From Lysobacterales bacterium UBA2790 (GTDB taxonomy: Bacteria > Pseudomonadota > Gammaproteobacteria > Xanthomonadales > Xanthomonadaceae), in NCBI GenBank assembly GCA_002352135.1, contig DEHW01000037.1, positions 1 through 8,824 on the forward strand: DNA of 8,824 nt. Reading direction: 5' to 3'. Shown one piece after another: positions 1 through 6,689 of this stretch. The notes beneath the pieces were generated by a model that made no database searches, was not told the origin of the DNA, and was given only the letters and a program-made list of their open reading frames with translations. A program made the position numbers and the translations under genes. Every line of letters starts with the position of its first letter. The stretch's first letter is position 1.

Positions 1-1
1 T

Positions 2-361
2 GCTGGCATTGATGAAAAGTACCGGCAGCAGCTCGAGCGCTCTGGTTGCACACAGGTGTCTGAGTTGCAGGGTTGCGACATTCATTGGACCAAAGCACAG
101 AACGCTCAAGCCGGATTCGGGAACGATTACACGCAGGATGATGGGGATGCCGGCTATGACGATCTGGTCGGAACGCAAGCCATCAAAGCGTTCGACCAGA
201 TGAGTTCGCGCGGCTTCGTCAACGTGGACTACATCGAGTCTGGTGACACGGGCTACACGATCTATTTCCGGCGTTCGAAGCGCGAGTGTGTCCAACTGAC
301 GTCGGCGGACAACCGTGTTCTCTCCATCGACGACATCGGTTCGCACCCGAAATGCCATTGA
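2..361 (+). CDS. C-terminal part of an unrecognised, probably exported, Cys-containing protein
   Basis: The frame is open from the left edge to TGA at 359-361, giving 119 visible residues, so the true start lies outside the window. A GTG at 56-58 is possible as a start, but the upstream residues read like ordinary protein, so I treat this as a 5'-truncated gene. I do not recognise a named family. The last 60 residues form a compact module: a predicted helix (AIKAFDQM), RGFVNVDYIE, an aromatic strand (YTIYFRR), then ECVQL, NRVLSIDDI and a final PKCH. Cysteines lie at visible residues 16, 25, 96 and 118. The pair at 96 and 118 would suit a disulfide, so I infer a periplasmic or secreted location. 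The same strand pattern with paired Cys is common in small exported hypothetical proteins of Xanthomonadales. No signal peptide can be checked because the N-terminus is missing. The function is unknown. Confidence 0.6.
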   Translation, partial: AGIDEKYRQQLERSGCTQVSELQGCDIHWTKAQNAQAGFGNDYTQDDGDAGYDDLVGTQAIKAFDQMSSRGFVNVDYIESGDTGYTIYFRRSKRECVQLTSADNRVLSIDDIGSHPKCH

Positions 362-521
362 GGCGTGCCTTCCACGAGGTCGCGCGCTTTCCGCTCCACC
401 GTGAGTGAGAAATCCTGTCTTGGACAAAACTCGTGAGACCGTGAGGAAGTGCAGGAATGTGCATTCTGAACGGCGTGTTGAATCGATTTCCCCCTTTGCT
501 CGATAGCTACAAGGAAGCCTC
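362..521. other. Intergenic spacer upstream of the CPBP gene
   Basis: There is no convincing gene in these 160 bases. ACCGTGAG occurs twice (398-405 and 438-445, 40 bases apart), and shorter GTGAG copies lie nearby (405-409, 433-437). These could be chance or weak direct-repeat sites. The best promoter-like pair is TTGAAT at 478-483 with GATAGC near 502-507. It is poor and very close to the start codon, so I do not call it. No terminator-like hairpin with a T tract follows the upstream gene. Confidence 0.4.
511..515 (+). promoter_or_regulatory. Shine-Dalgarno site of the original CPBP start
   Basis: AAGGA lies 6 bases before ATG 522-524, which is close to ideal spacing. This marks 522 as the ancestral start of the CPBP reading frame. 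No comparable site precedes the later in-frame ATG codons at 687 and 720. The site therefore matters for judging whether the gene is broken. Confidence 0.6.
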
Positions 522-686
522 ATGGATATCAAGACCTCGCCACTGGTGCAGATGGCCGGAGAGGCCGAGCGACCGACGCGCTGATGGTTGTCGTGGATCG
601 TGGCGGTCGCGCTGGCATTTCTGGGCCTCATCGCGGGTGAGCTGGCTGCGCAGGCCCTGCTCGGGCATCCGTCATAAACCTCTCCA
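522..686 (+). pseudogene. Interrupted N-terminal segment of the CPBP gene (two in-frame stops)
   Basis: This segment is in the same frame as the intact CPBP core that begins at 687. From ATG 522 it reads 20 codons to TGA (582-584). It then gives a 30-residue stretch with a clear membrane helix (IVAVALAFLGLIAGELAAQA) to TAA (675-677), and three codons later it enters the core at Met 687. A short polar N-terminus, one helix, and then the stretch leading into the QF..MVALLLFLW helix is the usual start of CPBP proteins, so this looks like the gene's own 5' end. Each stop is one transition away from a sense codon (CGA or TGG to TGA; CAA to TAA). I infer recent nonsense mutations. Sequencing error or programmed readthrough cannot be excluded from one sequence. 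Confidence 0.65.
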
Positions 687-1421
687 ATGCATCAGGTCGA
701 TGAGATTTTCCAGTTCGGCATGGTCGCGCTCCTGCTTTTCCTGTGGCTGCATTACAAGGAGCGACGTGGTTTCAGCTCTATCGGCTTGCGAGGTCCGAAG
801 CCACTCCGAAGAGTCTTGCAGGGGTTCGTGCTTGGTGCGCTGATGATGTCCCTTGGCGTGTTGATTCCGTTGGCCTTCGGGCAGTACGCGCTTGGCGCCT
901 CGGAGCATGCGAAATTGGGCATGGACGCGGCGGTCTTTCTATTGCCGCTGTTGCTGATCTTCATTTTGCAGGGGTCGACGGAGGAATTGGTTCTGCGTGG
1001 CTATATGCTGCAGATGGCGGGTCGGCAAGTGCCAGCCTCGGTGGCCATTCTCGGTACGTCGATGGTCTTCAGCGCCATGCATCGGGATGCCGAGATCATT
1101 CCCTTGCTGAACATCGCTCTGTACGCCTTGTTTGCCTGCTTCATGGCCATTCGCGACGGCTCGCTGTGGCAGATTTGCGGATTTCACGCGGGCTGGAACT
1201 TCTTCCAGGGCAATATTTTCGGCTTGCCCGTCAGTGGTCACCCTGAGGGTACTTCGCTGTGGAATTTTGGCTCGGCGACCGGCTCCAACGACCTTTGGAC
1301 GGGTGGCGCATTTGGAGTCGAGGCCAGTCTGGTGGGCACCATGCTGATCAGTATTCTGGTTCTGGTCTCGTTCGTGCAGCTTCGCAAGACGCAAGCCGAG
1401 CGGGCAAGTGCTGGAGAATGA
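687..1421 (+). CDS. CPBP-family (Rce1/Abi-type) intramembrane metalloprotease, N-terminally shortened
   Basis: The 244-residue core of a membrane metal-dependent protease of the CPBP/Rce1 family. All three family motifs are present: the Glu pair with Arg (E99, E100, R104 in TEELVLRG), F128 and H132 (FSAMH), and H167 with N171 (HAGWN). In the family, the Glu and His residues bind the metal and activate water. Hydrophobic helices lie near residues 10-21, 43-64, 80-96, 116-131, 139-155 and 215-231. Bacterial members act in peptide or bacteriocin maturation and immunity, or have unknown substrates, so no substrate can be given. Start 687 is only the first ATG after the TAA at 675. It has no visible ribosome binding site, and the natural start at 522 is separated from it by two stops. 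The product may be made poorly, from an internal start, or not at all. The next gene converges on it. Confidence 0.75.
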   Translation: MHQVDEIFQFGMVALLLFLWLHYKERRGFSSIGLRGPKPLRRVLQGFVLGALMMSLGVLIPLAFGQYALGASEHAKLGMDAAVFLLPLLLIFILQGSTEELVLRGYMLQMAGRQVPASVAILGTSMVFSAMHRDAEIIPLLNIALYALFACFMAIRDGSLWQICGFHAGWNFFQGNIFGLPVSGHPEGTSLWNFGSATGSNDLWTGGAFGVEASLVGTMLISILVLVSFVQLRKTQAERASAGE

Positions 1422-1501
1422 TCAGCATGCCGTGGCTTGTTGACTCAGATGCCTTGCTCGCAACCTTCAGGAAGTGCAGACGAGCTATTTCTGGACAGTC
1501 T

Positions 1502-1524
1502 GCCGAGCATTATTCGAACTCGGC
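1502..1524 (-). terminator. Possible terminator hairpin after the 399-residue - strand gene
   Basis: GCCGAG (1502-1507) and CTCGGC (1519-1524) form a perfect 6-bp stem with an 11-base loop directly after the TGA of the - strand gene. There is no T-rich tail on either side, so an intrinsic terminator is only a possibility. It sits in the 103-base gap between two convergent genes, where a terminator would be expected. Confidence 0.3.
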
Positions 1525-2724
1525 TCAGCGCTTGAAGCGTGGCCGCATCTCATGTTCGAGGTAGCCAATGGTGTCGTAGGCATTGACCACATCGATCACT
1601 TCGTTCATGCCTGCATTGGCCAATTTGGCAATCTCATGCAGAGGCATCAAGCCACGCATCATGACTGAGGAGATCCGGAAGGCGACGGGGTAGTCTTTCG
1701 CCAGCTCAAGATATCGGGTCAAGCGGAAGCTGCCGCCGGGATCCAGTTGGGTGCTCAGTTGGCCGCCGGACCCCAGGTAGCGAATCAGCCAACGCAGACG
1801 CGCCAGCGGTTTGGCCGGATACATTTCACGATAGCGTCCCAGATCCATGCGGGTCAGTGACTTGAACTGATTGCGCGGCAGGCGCTGAAGTGCGTAGAGC
1901 TCCAGCCCGGCGAGATCTGCCGGTGAGTGGAAGACCTTCTCAACAGGGTCGATCACCAATAAGGCCAGTCCACTCCATTCGATCATTTCGGCGGCGCCAA
2001 GCAGTGAGCCATCGAGGTATTCCGACAGCGGATAGCTGCGGTCGTCGGCGTGCACCTGACGTCGCAGGGTCGGGTCGATATTGGGATCACCCAGCTGCGT
2101 CTTGCGCAGCACAACCCGGTCTTCTGTCAGATCGATTTTCGCGTGGGTGCGGGCGGTCGGACTGTCGGTGTATTCGATACTGGTGTCGGTGTGCAGCGAG
2201 TGCGGGACGATGGCCTCTACCGTGTTGGCCATCGGATCGCGCTTGAACAAGGCGTCGTAGTCTTCTTGCACCTGTCGCGGTGTTGATGCGATGCCGTCGG
2301 CGGCAAACGCGCTGGCCGCTGAGGGAATGTGTGCGTCATTGAGGTCCAGATCGAAGAAGCTTTCCCCTTGCGAGACGATGACGGGGGCAGGTTTGCGGGG
2401 CTGATCCGCCACACGGGTCGGCATCAGGGCATTCAACATGCGGACCAGGGCATCCAGCTTGATCGGTCGCCGCAGGGCCCAGTCCGCACCATCCTCAACG
2501 CCAAGGTCAACCACGCTGATGAATGTCTGGTGGGCTTCAATGGCGGCCTCGCGGGCCGTTCGACCGAGGCTGGTCTCCGGGTCGAGCAGCAGCAGGTCAG
2601 GCGTCTCGGAGTCGCTGAATCGCCAGCGCGCCTTCAGCTTGCCGCCCGCCATGCGCAGCAGCAAGCGCAACCTCGCGGTTTCATCTTCACTGCCGCCGAT
2701 GTAGTCGATAATCCGTTCGCTCAT
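1525..2724 (-). CDS. Unrecognised 399-residue protein with receiver-like N-terminus and HTH-like C-terminus
   Basis: I chose the start MSERIIDYIGG at 2724. The open frame continues to 3243, but that extension runs antisense through the neighbouring glycosyltransferase and has low-complexity shadow composition. Residues 1-100 look like a degenerate response-regulator receiver: RIIDYIG (strand 1), a helix, PDLLLLD ending in D48 at the phosphoacceptor place, FISVVDL, then ALRRPIKLDALVRMLNAL, which resembles the KPI..L end of receivers. The usual N-terminal acidic pair is missing and the conserved Lys is Arg (R86), so normal phosphotransfer is doubtful. Residues 105-240 look like a loosely structured linker. 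Residues 245-399 look folded, and the end (LHEIAKLANAGMNEVIDVVNAYDTIGYLE) resembles a helix-turn-helix or winged-helix segment. There is no signal peptide or membrane helix, so it is probably cytoplasmic. A signalling or regulatory adaptor role is inference. It is divergent from the GT41 gene across 120 bases. Confidence 0.75.
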   Translation of the reverse strand: MSERIIDYIGGSEDETARLRLLLRMAGGKLKARWRFSDSETPDLLLLDPETSLGRTAREAAIEAHQTFISVVDLGVEDGADWALRRPIKLDALVRMLNALMPTRVADQPRKPAPVIVSQGESFFDLDLNDAHIPSAASAFAADGIASTPRQVQEDYDALFKRDPMANTVEAIVPHSLHTDTSIEYTDSPTARTHAKIDLTEDRVVLRKTQLGDPNIDPTLRRQVHADDRSYPLSEYLDGSLLGAAEMIEWSGLALLVIDPVEKVFHSPADLAGLELYALQRLPRNQFKSLTRMDLGRYREMYPAKPLARLRWLIRYLGSGGQLSTQLDPGGSFRLTRYLELAKDYPVAFRISSVMMRGLMPLHEIAKLANAGMNEVIDVVNAYDTIGYLEHEMRPRFKR

Positions 2725-2753
2725 GCGCGCATGCCCGTCCAGGGTGGGCGAAA

Positions 2754-2784
2754 ACTGTGATGCAGTTCTGCTATCTATCACAGT
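2754..2784. promoter_or_regulatory. 8-bp inverted repeat in the divergent promoter region
   Basis: ACTGTGAT (2754-2761) and ATCACAGT (2777-2784) are perfect inverted copies separated by 15 bases. The gap contains a smaller GCAG-TT-CTGC dyad (2762-2771). The element lies 30 bases upstream of the - strand start and 60 bases upstream of the + strand start, where an operator controlling both genes would be expected. The half-sites resemble CRP/Clp halves (TGTGA and TCACA), but the gap between those halves is 17 rather than 6 bases, so I do not call a CRP site. It could also be a chance hairpin. Confidence 0.3.
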
Positions 2785-2805
2785 CCGTTCAAGATTCGGA
2801 CCAAG

Positions 2806-2827
2806 CCCAACGTAATCCTGCGTTGGG
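2806..2827. promoter_or_regulatory. 7-bp inverted repeat just upstream of the GT41 gene
   Basis: CCCAACG (2806-2812) and CGTTGGG (2821-2827) form a perfect stem with an 8-base loop. The element ends 17 bases before ATG 2845, so it could be an operator or a leader hairpin near the ribosome binding region. There is no clear Shine-Dalgarno sequence between it and the start codon. Confidence 0.25.
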
Positions 2828-2844
2828 AAACCATTGTTTACCAC

Positions 2845-4962
2845 ATGACCAGAACCACAGCATCCCATTCCGACTTGATTGCCGAGGCCAGAATGGCGTT
2901 GGTCAAGTCGCCCCAAATCGCTATTGAGATCGCCAAAGAACTTCTGCGGCGACGCGCCGACGATCTTGAAGCATGGCTGCTCTTGGGCAACGCCGGACTG
3001 CAATCGGGTGATTTCAATCTGGCAGTACGTGCATTTCAGAAGCTGGTTGCGCGGCAGCCGAGCGAGGTGGCCTTGCAGCGTGGATTGGCCATGGCGCTGA
3101 ATGCACGCGGTGCGCGCTGGCGAAAGGCGGGTGATGAAACCTCCGCGTTGCAGGATTTCGCGCAAGCGGTCGAGGCGTTTCCTGCCCATCCGCAGGCGGC
3201 TTTCAACGCGGCCCTGTGCGCGGCAGCCACGGGCAATCACCACGAATCACGTCACTGGTTGGATCACCATCTGGCGCATCATGCGAGTGATCTGGAAGCC
3301 CAATGGCTGTGGTTTGACAGTATCGAGGCGCCCCTGCTTGATGCCGTGCAATGGCAGCGTTGGCAGCAACTTCTGCAGCAGCCAGTTGATGGCGTGGACG
3401 TCAGCTTGCGTGCTCGCGTGCTGGCGCGCTTTGGTGAGCCTGATCGCGTGCTTGCGGCGTGGGAAATGTGCGATGCGCCGCAACAGTTGCGCATCGGTTA
3501 CGTCGTGGCGGATCGCCTTCGGCAGCGCAATGAAAGCGCGGCCGCGCGCACCATTTTTTCCGCGGCAGCCGAGGGCGCGGGACAGCAGCACATCCGGGCC
3601 AGCCTCGCTGCGGCGATGACGATGCCCTTGCTGCCGGATTCAGTCGCGCACATCGCAGAGTGCAGGGCGCAGTCGCGTGAGGCGCTGCGCGACTTGCGGA
3701 ACCGAATCGATGACTGGGAAATGTCGGACTTGCGCCTGCAGGATCTCGCGTGGAGCAATTTCTACCTCGCTTATCACGGTGAGGACGATCTGCCCTTGCA
3801 ACGCGCGTATGCGCAACTGCTGCAGGACCTGGCGGCCCGCGTTTGGCCAGCGTGGCAGCAGGCACCGCAATGCGGCCATCCGCGAAGGGTCGTGTTGCTG
3901 TCCTCGTTCTGGCGCAACTGCACGGTGGGTGTCTATTTCGCGGGATGGATCGATTGGCTGCGCGAGGCGGGATTCGAGGTGGTGATTTACCAACTGGGAC
4001 CGCAGCGCGACGCGATGACCGACGCGCTGTTCTCGCGGGCCAGTCGCGGGGTTTTCTGGGAAGAGTCGCGTGGCATGGAGGCGTTGGTCGACGCCATTCG
4101 CGATGAGCAGGCGGCCTTGTTGATCTATCCCGAGTTGGGCATGGACACGCGGATTTTTCCGCTGGCGGCGCTACGTCTCGCGCGGCGACAGGTGGTCGCC
4201 TGGGGGCATCCGGTGACGACGGGCTTTCAAACTCTGGATGGCTACTTCACCTGCGCCGAGATGGAGCCGGAACACGCGTCGATGCACTACAGCGAACGCC
4301 TGCTGCCATTGCCGGGTTTGGGCGTCGCGTATTCGTGTCCTTCCATCCCGCCGGTGGTAGGGCGTTCCGCACTGGGATTGCCGGAGCAGGGAACCTTGAT
4401 GCTGATGCCTCAATCGCTGTTCAAAGTGCATCCGCAGATGGATGCGCTGATGGCCGAGGTGCTCGCGGCCTGTCCACATGCGCGTCTGGTTCTGTTTGAT
4501 CTGTTGCCACAGTTCCGTCAGCCCTTCGAGCGTCGACTGCGTCGGTCATTGTCGCAACACGAGGTGGATCCTGCGCGGCTCATCTGGTTGACCGGCTGTG
4601 ATCGCGAACGTTACCTGCAGATCAACATGGCCTGTGATGTCATGCTCGACAGCCTGCATTTCTCCGGCGGCAACACCAGCCTGGATGCCTTTCAAGCGGG
4701 CTTGCCGGTGCTGAGCAGCGAAGGAAAGTTCATGCGTGGTCGGCAGACGGCGGCGATGTTGCGACGGCTTGGATTGCACACCCAGGGCTGGCTGTCCGAG
4801 CCTGACGAATGGACGGTGCGTTTGCCCGAACTGGTACAACCCGCGACGCTGCACGCGACGCGAAGGCAGGTTCAGACGCGCTTGGATGAGCTGTTTGACG
4901 CCGAGCCAGCGCGGCGTGCCTGGTTGAATTGGATCGAAATGCTTTGCGAGAACCGAACATGA
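2845..4962 (+). CDS. TPR-containing GT41 glycosyltransferase (SPINDLY/O-GlcNAc-transferase type)
   Basis: A 705-residue protein. Residues 1-250 are helical repeats. The clearest TPR is near 41-74 (LEAWLLLGNAGLQSGDFNLA and on), and a second is near 75-116. Residues 345-700 are the two-lobed GT41 catalytic region. Visible subfamily motifs are YPELGMD (428-434), WGHPVTTG (453-460), HYSERLLPLP (481-490), PQSLFKVHP (522-530) with K527 at the conserved catalytic/nucleotide-binding Lys, LDSLHFSGGNTSLDAF (601-616, the GG[TN]T UDP-binding region), and KFMRGRQT (628-635). GT41 enzymes transfer sugar from a nucleotide donor (UDP-GlcNAc, or GDP-fucose in SPINDLY) to Ser/Thr of cytoplasmic proteins. Donor and target are not shown here. 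An oddity is that the RNHTVG motif of the subfamily reads RNCTVG (C359). The protein has no signal peptide. Its stop overlaps the GNAT start (ATGA). Family assignment is firm; activity is not. Confidence 0.88.
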   Translation: MTRTTASHSDLIAEARMALVKSPQIAIEIAKELLRRRADDLEAWLLLGNAGLQSGDFNLAVRAFQKLVARQPSEVALQRGLAMALNARGARWRKAGDETSALQDFAQAVEAFPAHPQAAFNAALCAAATGNHHESRHWLDHHLAHHASDLEAQWLWFDSIEAPLLDAVQWQRWQQLLQQPVDGVDVSLRARVLARFGEPDRVLAAWEMCDAPQQLRIGYVVADRLRQRNESAAARTIFSAAAEGAGQQHIRASLAAAMTMPLLPDSVAHIAECRAQSREALRDLRNRIDDWEMSDLRLQDLAWSNFYLAYHGEDDLPLQRAYAQLLQDLAARVWPAWQQAPQCGHPRRVVLLSSFWRNCTVGVYFAGWIDWLREAGFEVVIYQLGPQRDAMTDALFSRASRGVFWEESRGMEALVDAIRDEQAALLIYPELGMDTRIFPLAALRLARRQVVAWGHPVTTGFQTLDGYFTCAEMEPEHASMHYSERLLPLPGLGVAYSCPSIPPVVGRSALGLPEQGTLMLMPQSLFKVHPQMDALMAEVLAACPHARLVLFDLLPQFRQPFERRLRRSLSQHEVDPARLIWLTGCDRERYLQINMACDVMLDSLHFSGGNTSLDAFQAGLPVLSSEGKFMRGRQTAAMLRRLGLHTQGWLSEPDEWTVRLPELVQPATLHATRRQVQTRLDELFDAEPARRAWLNWIEMLCENRT

Positions 4963-5459
4963 TCAACTTGTCTGATTGGACCATTCGACCGATTCACAGT
5001 GATGACGACATCGCCATGGCCAGCATCATTCGGCGCGTGATGCCGGAGTTTGGTGCCGATGGCCCTGGCTTCGCGATACACGATCCCGAGGTCGATCACA
5101 TGAGCAACGCCTACGCGGGCGCTGGCTGCGCCTATTTTGTGGTGGAGACGGCCGGACAGATCATCGGCGGTGCAGGTGTCGCGCCGTTGCAGGGCAGCAG
5201 TGAGGCGATCTGCGAGCTGCGCAAGATGTACTTCCTGCCGGAAGCGCGCGGACGTGGCATCGGCGCCGCGATGATGCACGTCTGTCTGCAGGCGGCGCGT
5301 GACATGGGCTACCAGCGTTGCTACCTGGAGACGCTGACCGGCATGGATGCCGCGCAGAGACTCTACGAGCGCAGTGGCTTCCAGCGTCTGTGCGCCGCCT
5401 TGGGTGACACCGGTCACTTCGGCTGCAACCGTTTCTATATTCGCGACCTGCAGTCATGA
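4959..5459 (+). CDS. GNAT-family N-acetyltransferase
   Basis: A 166-residue single-domain acetyltransferase of the GCN5-related fold, which moves an acetyl group from acetyl-CoA to an amine. The CoA pyrophosphate-binding motif is R97-G-R-G100-I-G102 after the strand CELRKMYFLPEA. Helix AAMMHVCLQAARDMG and the strand CYLETL follow, and the C-terminal GNAT signature is AAQRLYERSGF (131-141). The N-terminal part (IRRVMPEFGADGPGFAIHDP) would form the substrate side. I recognise the overall pattern as a widespread uncharacterised bacterial GNAT, so the substrate is unknown. I chose start 4959 because its ATG overlaps the upstream TGA (ATGA), giving translational coupling. An earlier in-frame ATG at 4929 would only add 10 residues inside the GT41 gene. 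Its own stop overlaps the hutI start in the same way. Confidence 0.87.
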   Translation: MINLSDWTIRPIHSDDDIAMASIIRRVMPEFGADGPGFAIHDPEVDHMSNAYAGAGCAYFVVETAGQIIGGAGVAPLQGSSEAICELRKMYFLPEARGRGIGAAMMHVCLQAARDMGYQRCYLETLTGMDAAQRLYERSGFQRLCAALGDTGHFGCNRFYIRDLQS

Positions 5460-6676
5460 GCAGGCCGACCCGGCGGTTACTGGATCACGCGCGCGTGGTC
5501 ACGATGACGCCCGCGACAGGCTATGGTCTGATCGACGAGGGCGCCCTGTTGATCGGTGGTGACAACATCGAGTGGGTCGGTCACCGCGCCGAGCTGCCGA
5601 TGGACATCATTGGCGAGGCGGAGCGTATCGACTGCGGCGGACGGTTGCTGACACCAGCGCTGATCGATTGCCACACGCATCTGATCTATGGCGGTGATCG
5701 TGCCAACGAGTTTGAATGGCGTCTGCAGGGCCGCAGCTATGCCGAGATCGCGCAATCGGGTGGTGGCATCCTTTCCAGTGTGCGGGCCACGCGTACGGCC
5801 AGCGACGAGGTGCTATTGGCTTCAGCGCAGCGGCGTTTGCAACAGTGGTTGACCGATGGTGTTGGTACGCTGGAGATCAAATCCGGCTATGGCTTGAGCC
5901 TTGAGCACGAATTGCGCATGTTGCGCATCGCGCGACGACTGGCAGCGTCGAGCGGTCTACAAGTGCGTACAACGCTACTCGCCGCGCACGCGTTGCCGCC
6001 GGAATACGCGGGTCGCGCGGACGAGTACATCGAACTGGTCTGCCGCGAGATTCTGCCCGCTGCGGTCGCCGAAGGTCTGGCCGATGCCGTGGATGTCTTC
6101 TGCGAAGGAATCGGCTTCAGTCTGGCGCAGACGCGACGGGTGTTCGAGGCCGCGAACGTGCTTGGTTTGCCAGTCAAGTTGCACGCCGAGCAATTGTCGG
6201 ATCTGCGCGGTACTCGTCTGGTGGCGGAGTTCGGTGGTCTGTCTGCCGATCACATCGAATACAGTCGTGCCGAGGATCTCGCGGCGCTGGCAGAGGCAGC
6301 GGGTGTCGGCGTCCTGCTCCCTGCGGCATTTCTTTGTCTGCGCGAAACCCACATGCCCGACATCGCTGCGATGCGCGCCTGTGGTCTGCCCATGGCGGTC
6401 GCCACTGACCACAATCCAGGCACTTCGCCCTGTCTTTCGTTGCGTTACGCGATGAATCTGGCCTGCACCCTGTTTCGTCTGACGCCCGAGGAGGCATTGC
6501 GTGGCGTCACCGTGCATGCGGCGAAGGCATTGGGTCTGGCTGATCGCGGTCAATTGCGTCCTGGGTTGCGTGCCGATCTGGCGCTGTGGGACGCGCAGCA
6601 TCCGGCGGAACTGAGCTACTGGATGGGCGCTACGCCCGTGCATGCGCTGTGGGTTGGCGGCGAGGCGTTGCGGTGA
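5456..6676 (+). CDS. hutI: Imidazolonepropionase
   Basis: A 406-residue metal-dependent amidohydrolase that opens the ring of 4-imidazolone-5-propanoate to give N-formimino-L-glutamate, the third step of histidine degradation, in the cytoplasm. The length matches the family. Metal ligands are H73 and H75 (DCHTHLIYGG), H243 (KLHAEQ) and D318 (ATDHNPGTSP). Other typical HutI segments are GGGILSSVRATR (102-113), EIKSGYGL (140-147), LLAAHALPPEY (174-184), SADHIEY (263-269) and LLPAAFLCLRET (287-298). The family usually has ATDCNPG where this protein has ATDHNPG (H319). The start ATG overlaps the GNAT stop by 4 bases and there is no strong separate ribosome binding site, so translation is probably coupled. 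The enzyme needs HutH and HutU to supply its substrate, and neither gene lies in this window. Its 3' end converges on hslR with 13 bases between stops. Confidence 0.95.
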   Translation: MSRPTRRLLDHARVVTMTPATGYGLIDEGALLIGGDNIEWVGHRAELPMDIIGEAERIDCGGRLLTPALIDCHTHLIYGGDRANEFEWRLQGRSYAEIAQSGGGILSSVRATRTASDEVLLASAQRRLQQWLTDGVGTLEIKSGYGLSLEHELRMLRIARRLAASSGLQVRTTLLAAHALPPEYAGRADEYIELVCREILPAAVAEGLADAVDVFCEGIGFSLAQTRRVFEAANVLGLPVKLHAEQLSDLRGTRLVAEFGGLSADHIEYSRAEDLAALAEAAGVGVLLPAAFLCLRETHMPDIAAMRACGLPMAVATDHNPGTSPCLSLRYAMNLACTLFRLTPEEALRGVTVHAAKALGLADRGQLRPGLRADLALWDAQHPAELSYWMGATPVHALWVGGEALR

Positions 6677-6689
6677 ACTGGCCTCGGGC

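Noticed and set aside
584..640. Reinitiation at ATG 584, which overlaps the TGA at 582 (TGATG)
   Set aside because: That ATG is in a different frame from the CPBP core and ends at a TGA after 18 codons, so it cannot restore the protein.
457..843. 128-codon + strand open frame overlapping the CPBP 5' end
   Set aside because: Its translation is rich in Ser, Arg, Trp and Cys, as expected from an off-frame reading of GC-rich coding DNA, and the neighbouring frame carries the CPBP membrane helices.
939..1394. Long antisense frames across the CPBP, GT41, hutI and htpG genes
   Set aside because: They mirror strong protein families on the other strand and show no recognisable domains or ribosome binding sites of their own.
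1476..1503. Second hairpin (GCAGAC/GTCTGC) as terminator of the CPBP gene
   Set aside because: The loop is 16 bases, the stem only 6 bp, and no T tract follows. It also shares bases with the better hairpin at 1502-1524.
2754..2784. CRP/Clp binding site
   Set aside because: The half-sites TGTGA and TCACA are present, but the gap is 17 bases instead of 6, so a standard CRP dimer would not fit.
2725..3243. N-terminal extension of the - strand receiver-like gene up to 3243
   Set aside because: It runs antisense through the first 400 bases of the GT41 gene, has shadow-like Arg/Gly/Gln-rich composition, and the typical protein texture begins only at MSERIID (2724).
4929..4958. Earlier GNAT start at ATG 4929
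   Set aside because: It adds 10 residues unlike the family's N-terminus and lies deep in the GT41 gene, while ATG 4959 gives the ATGA overlap repeated at the next junction.
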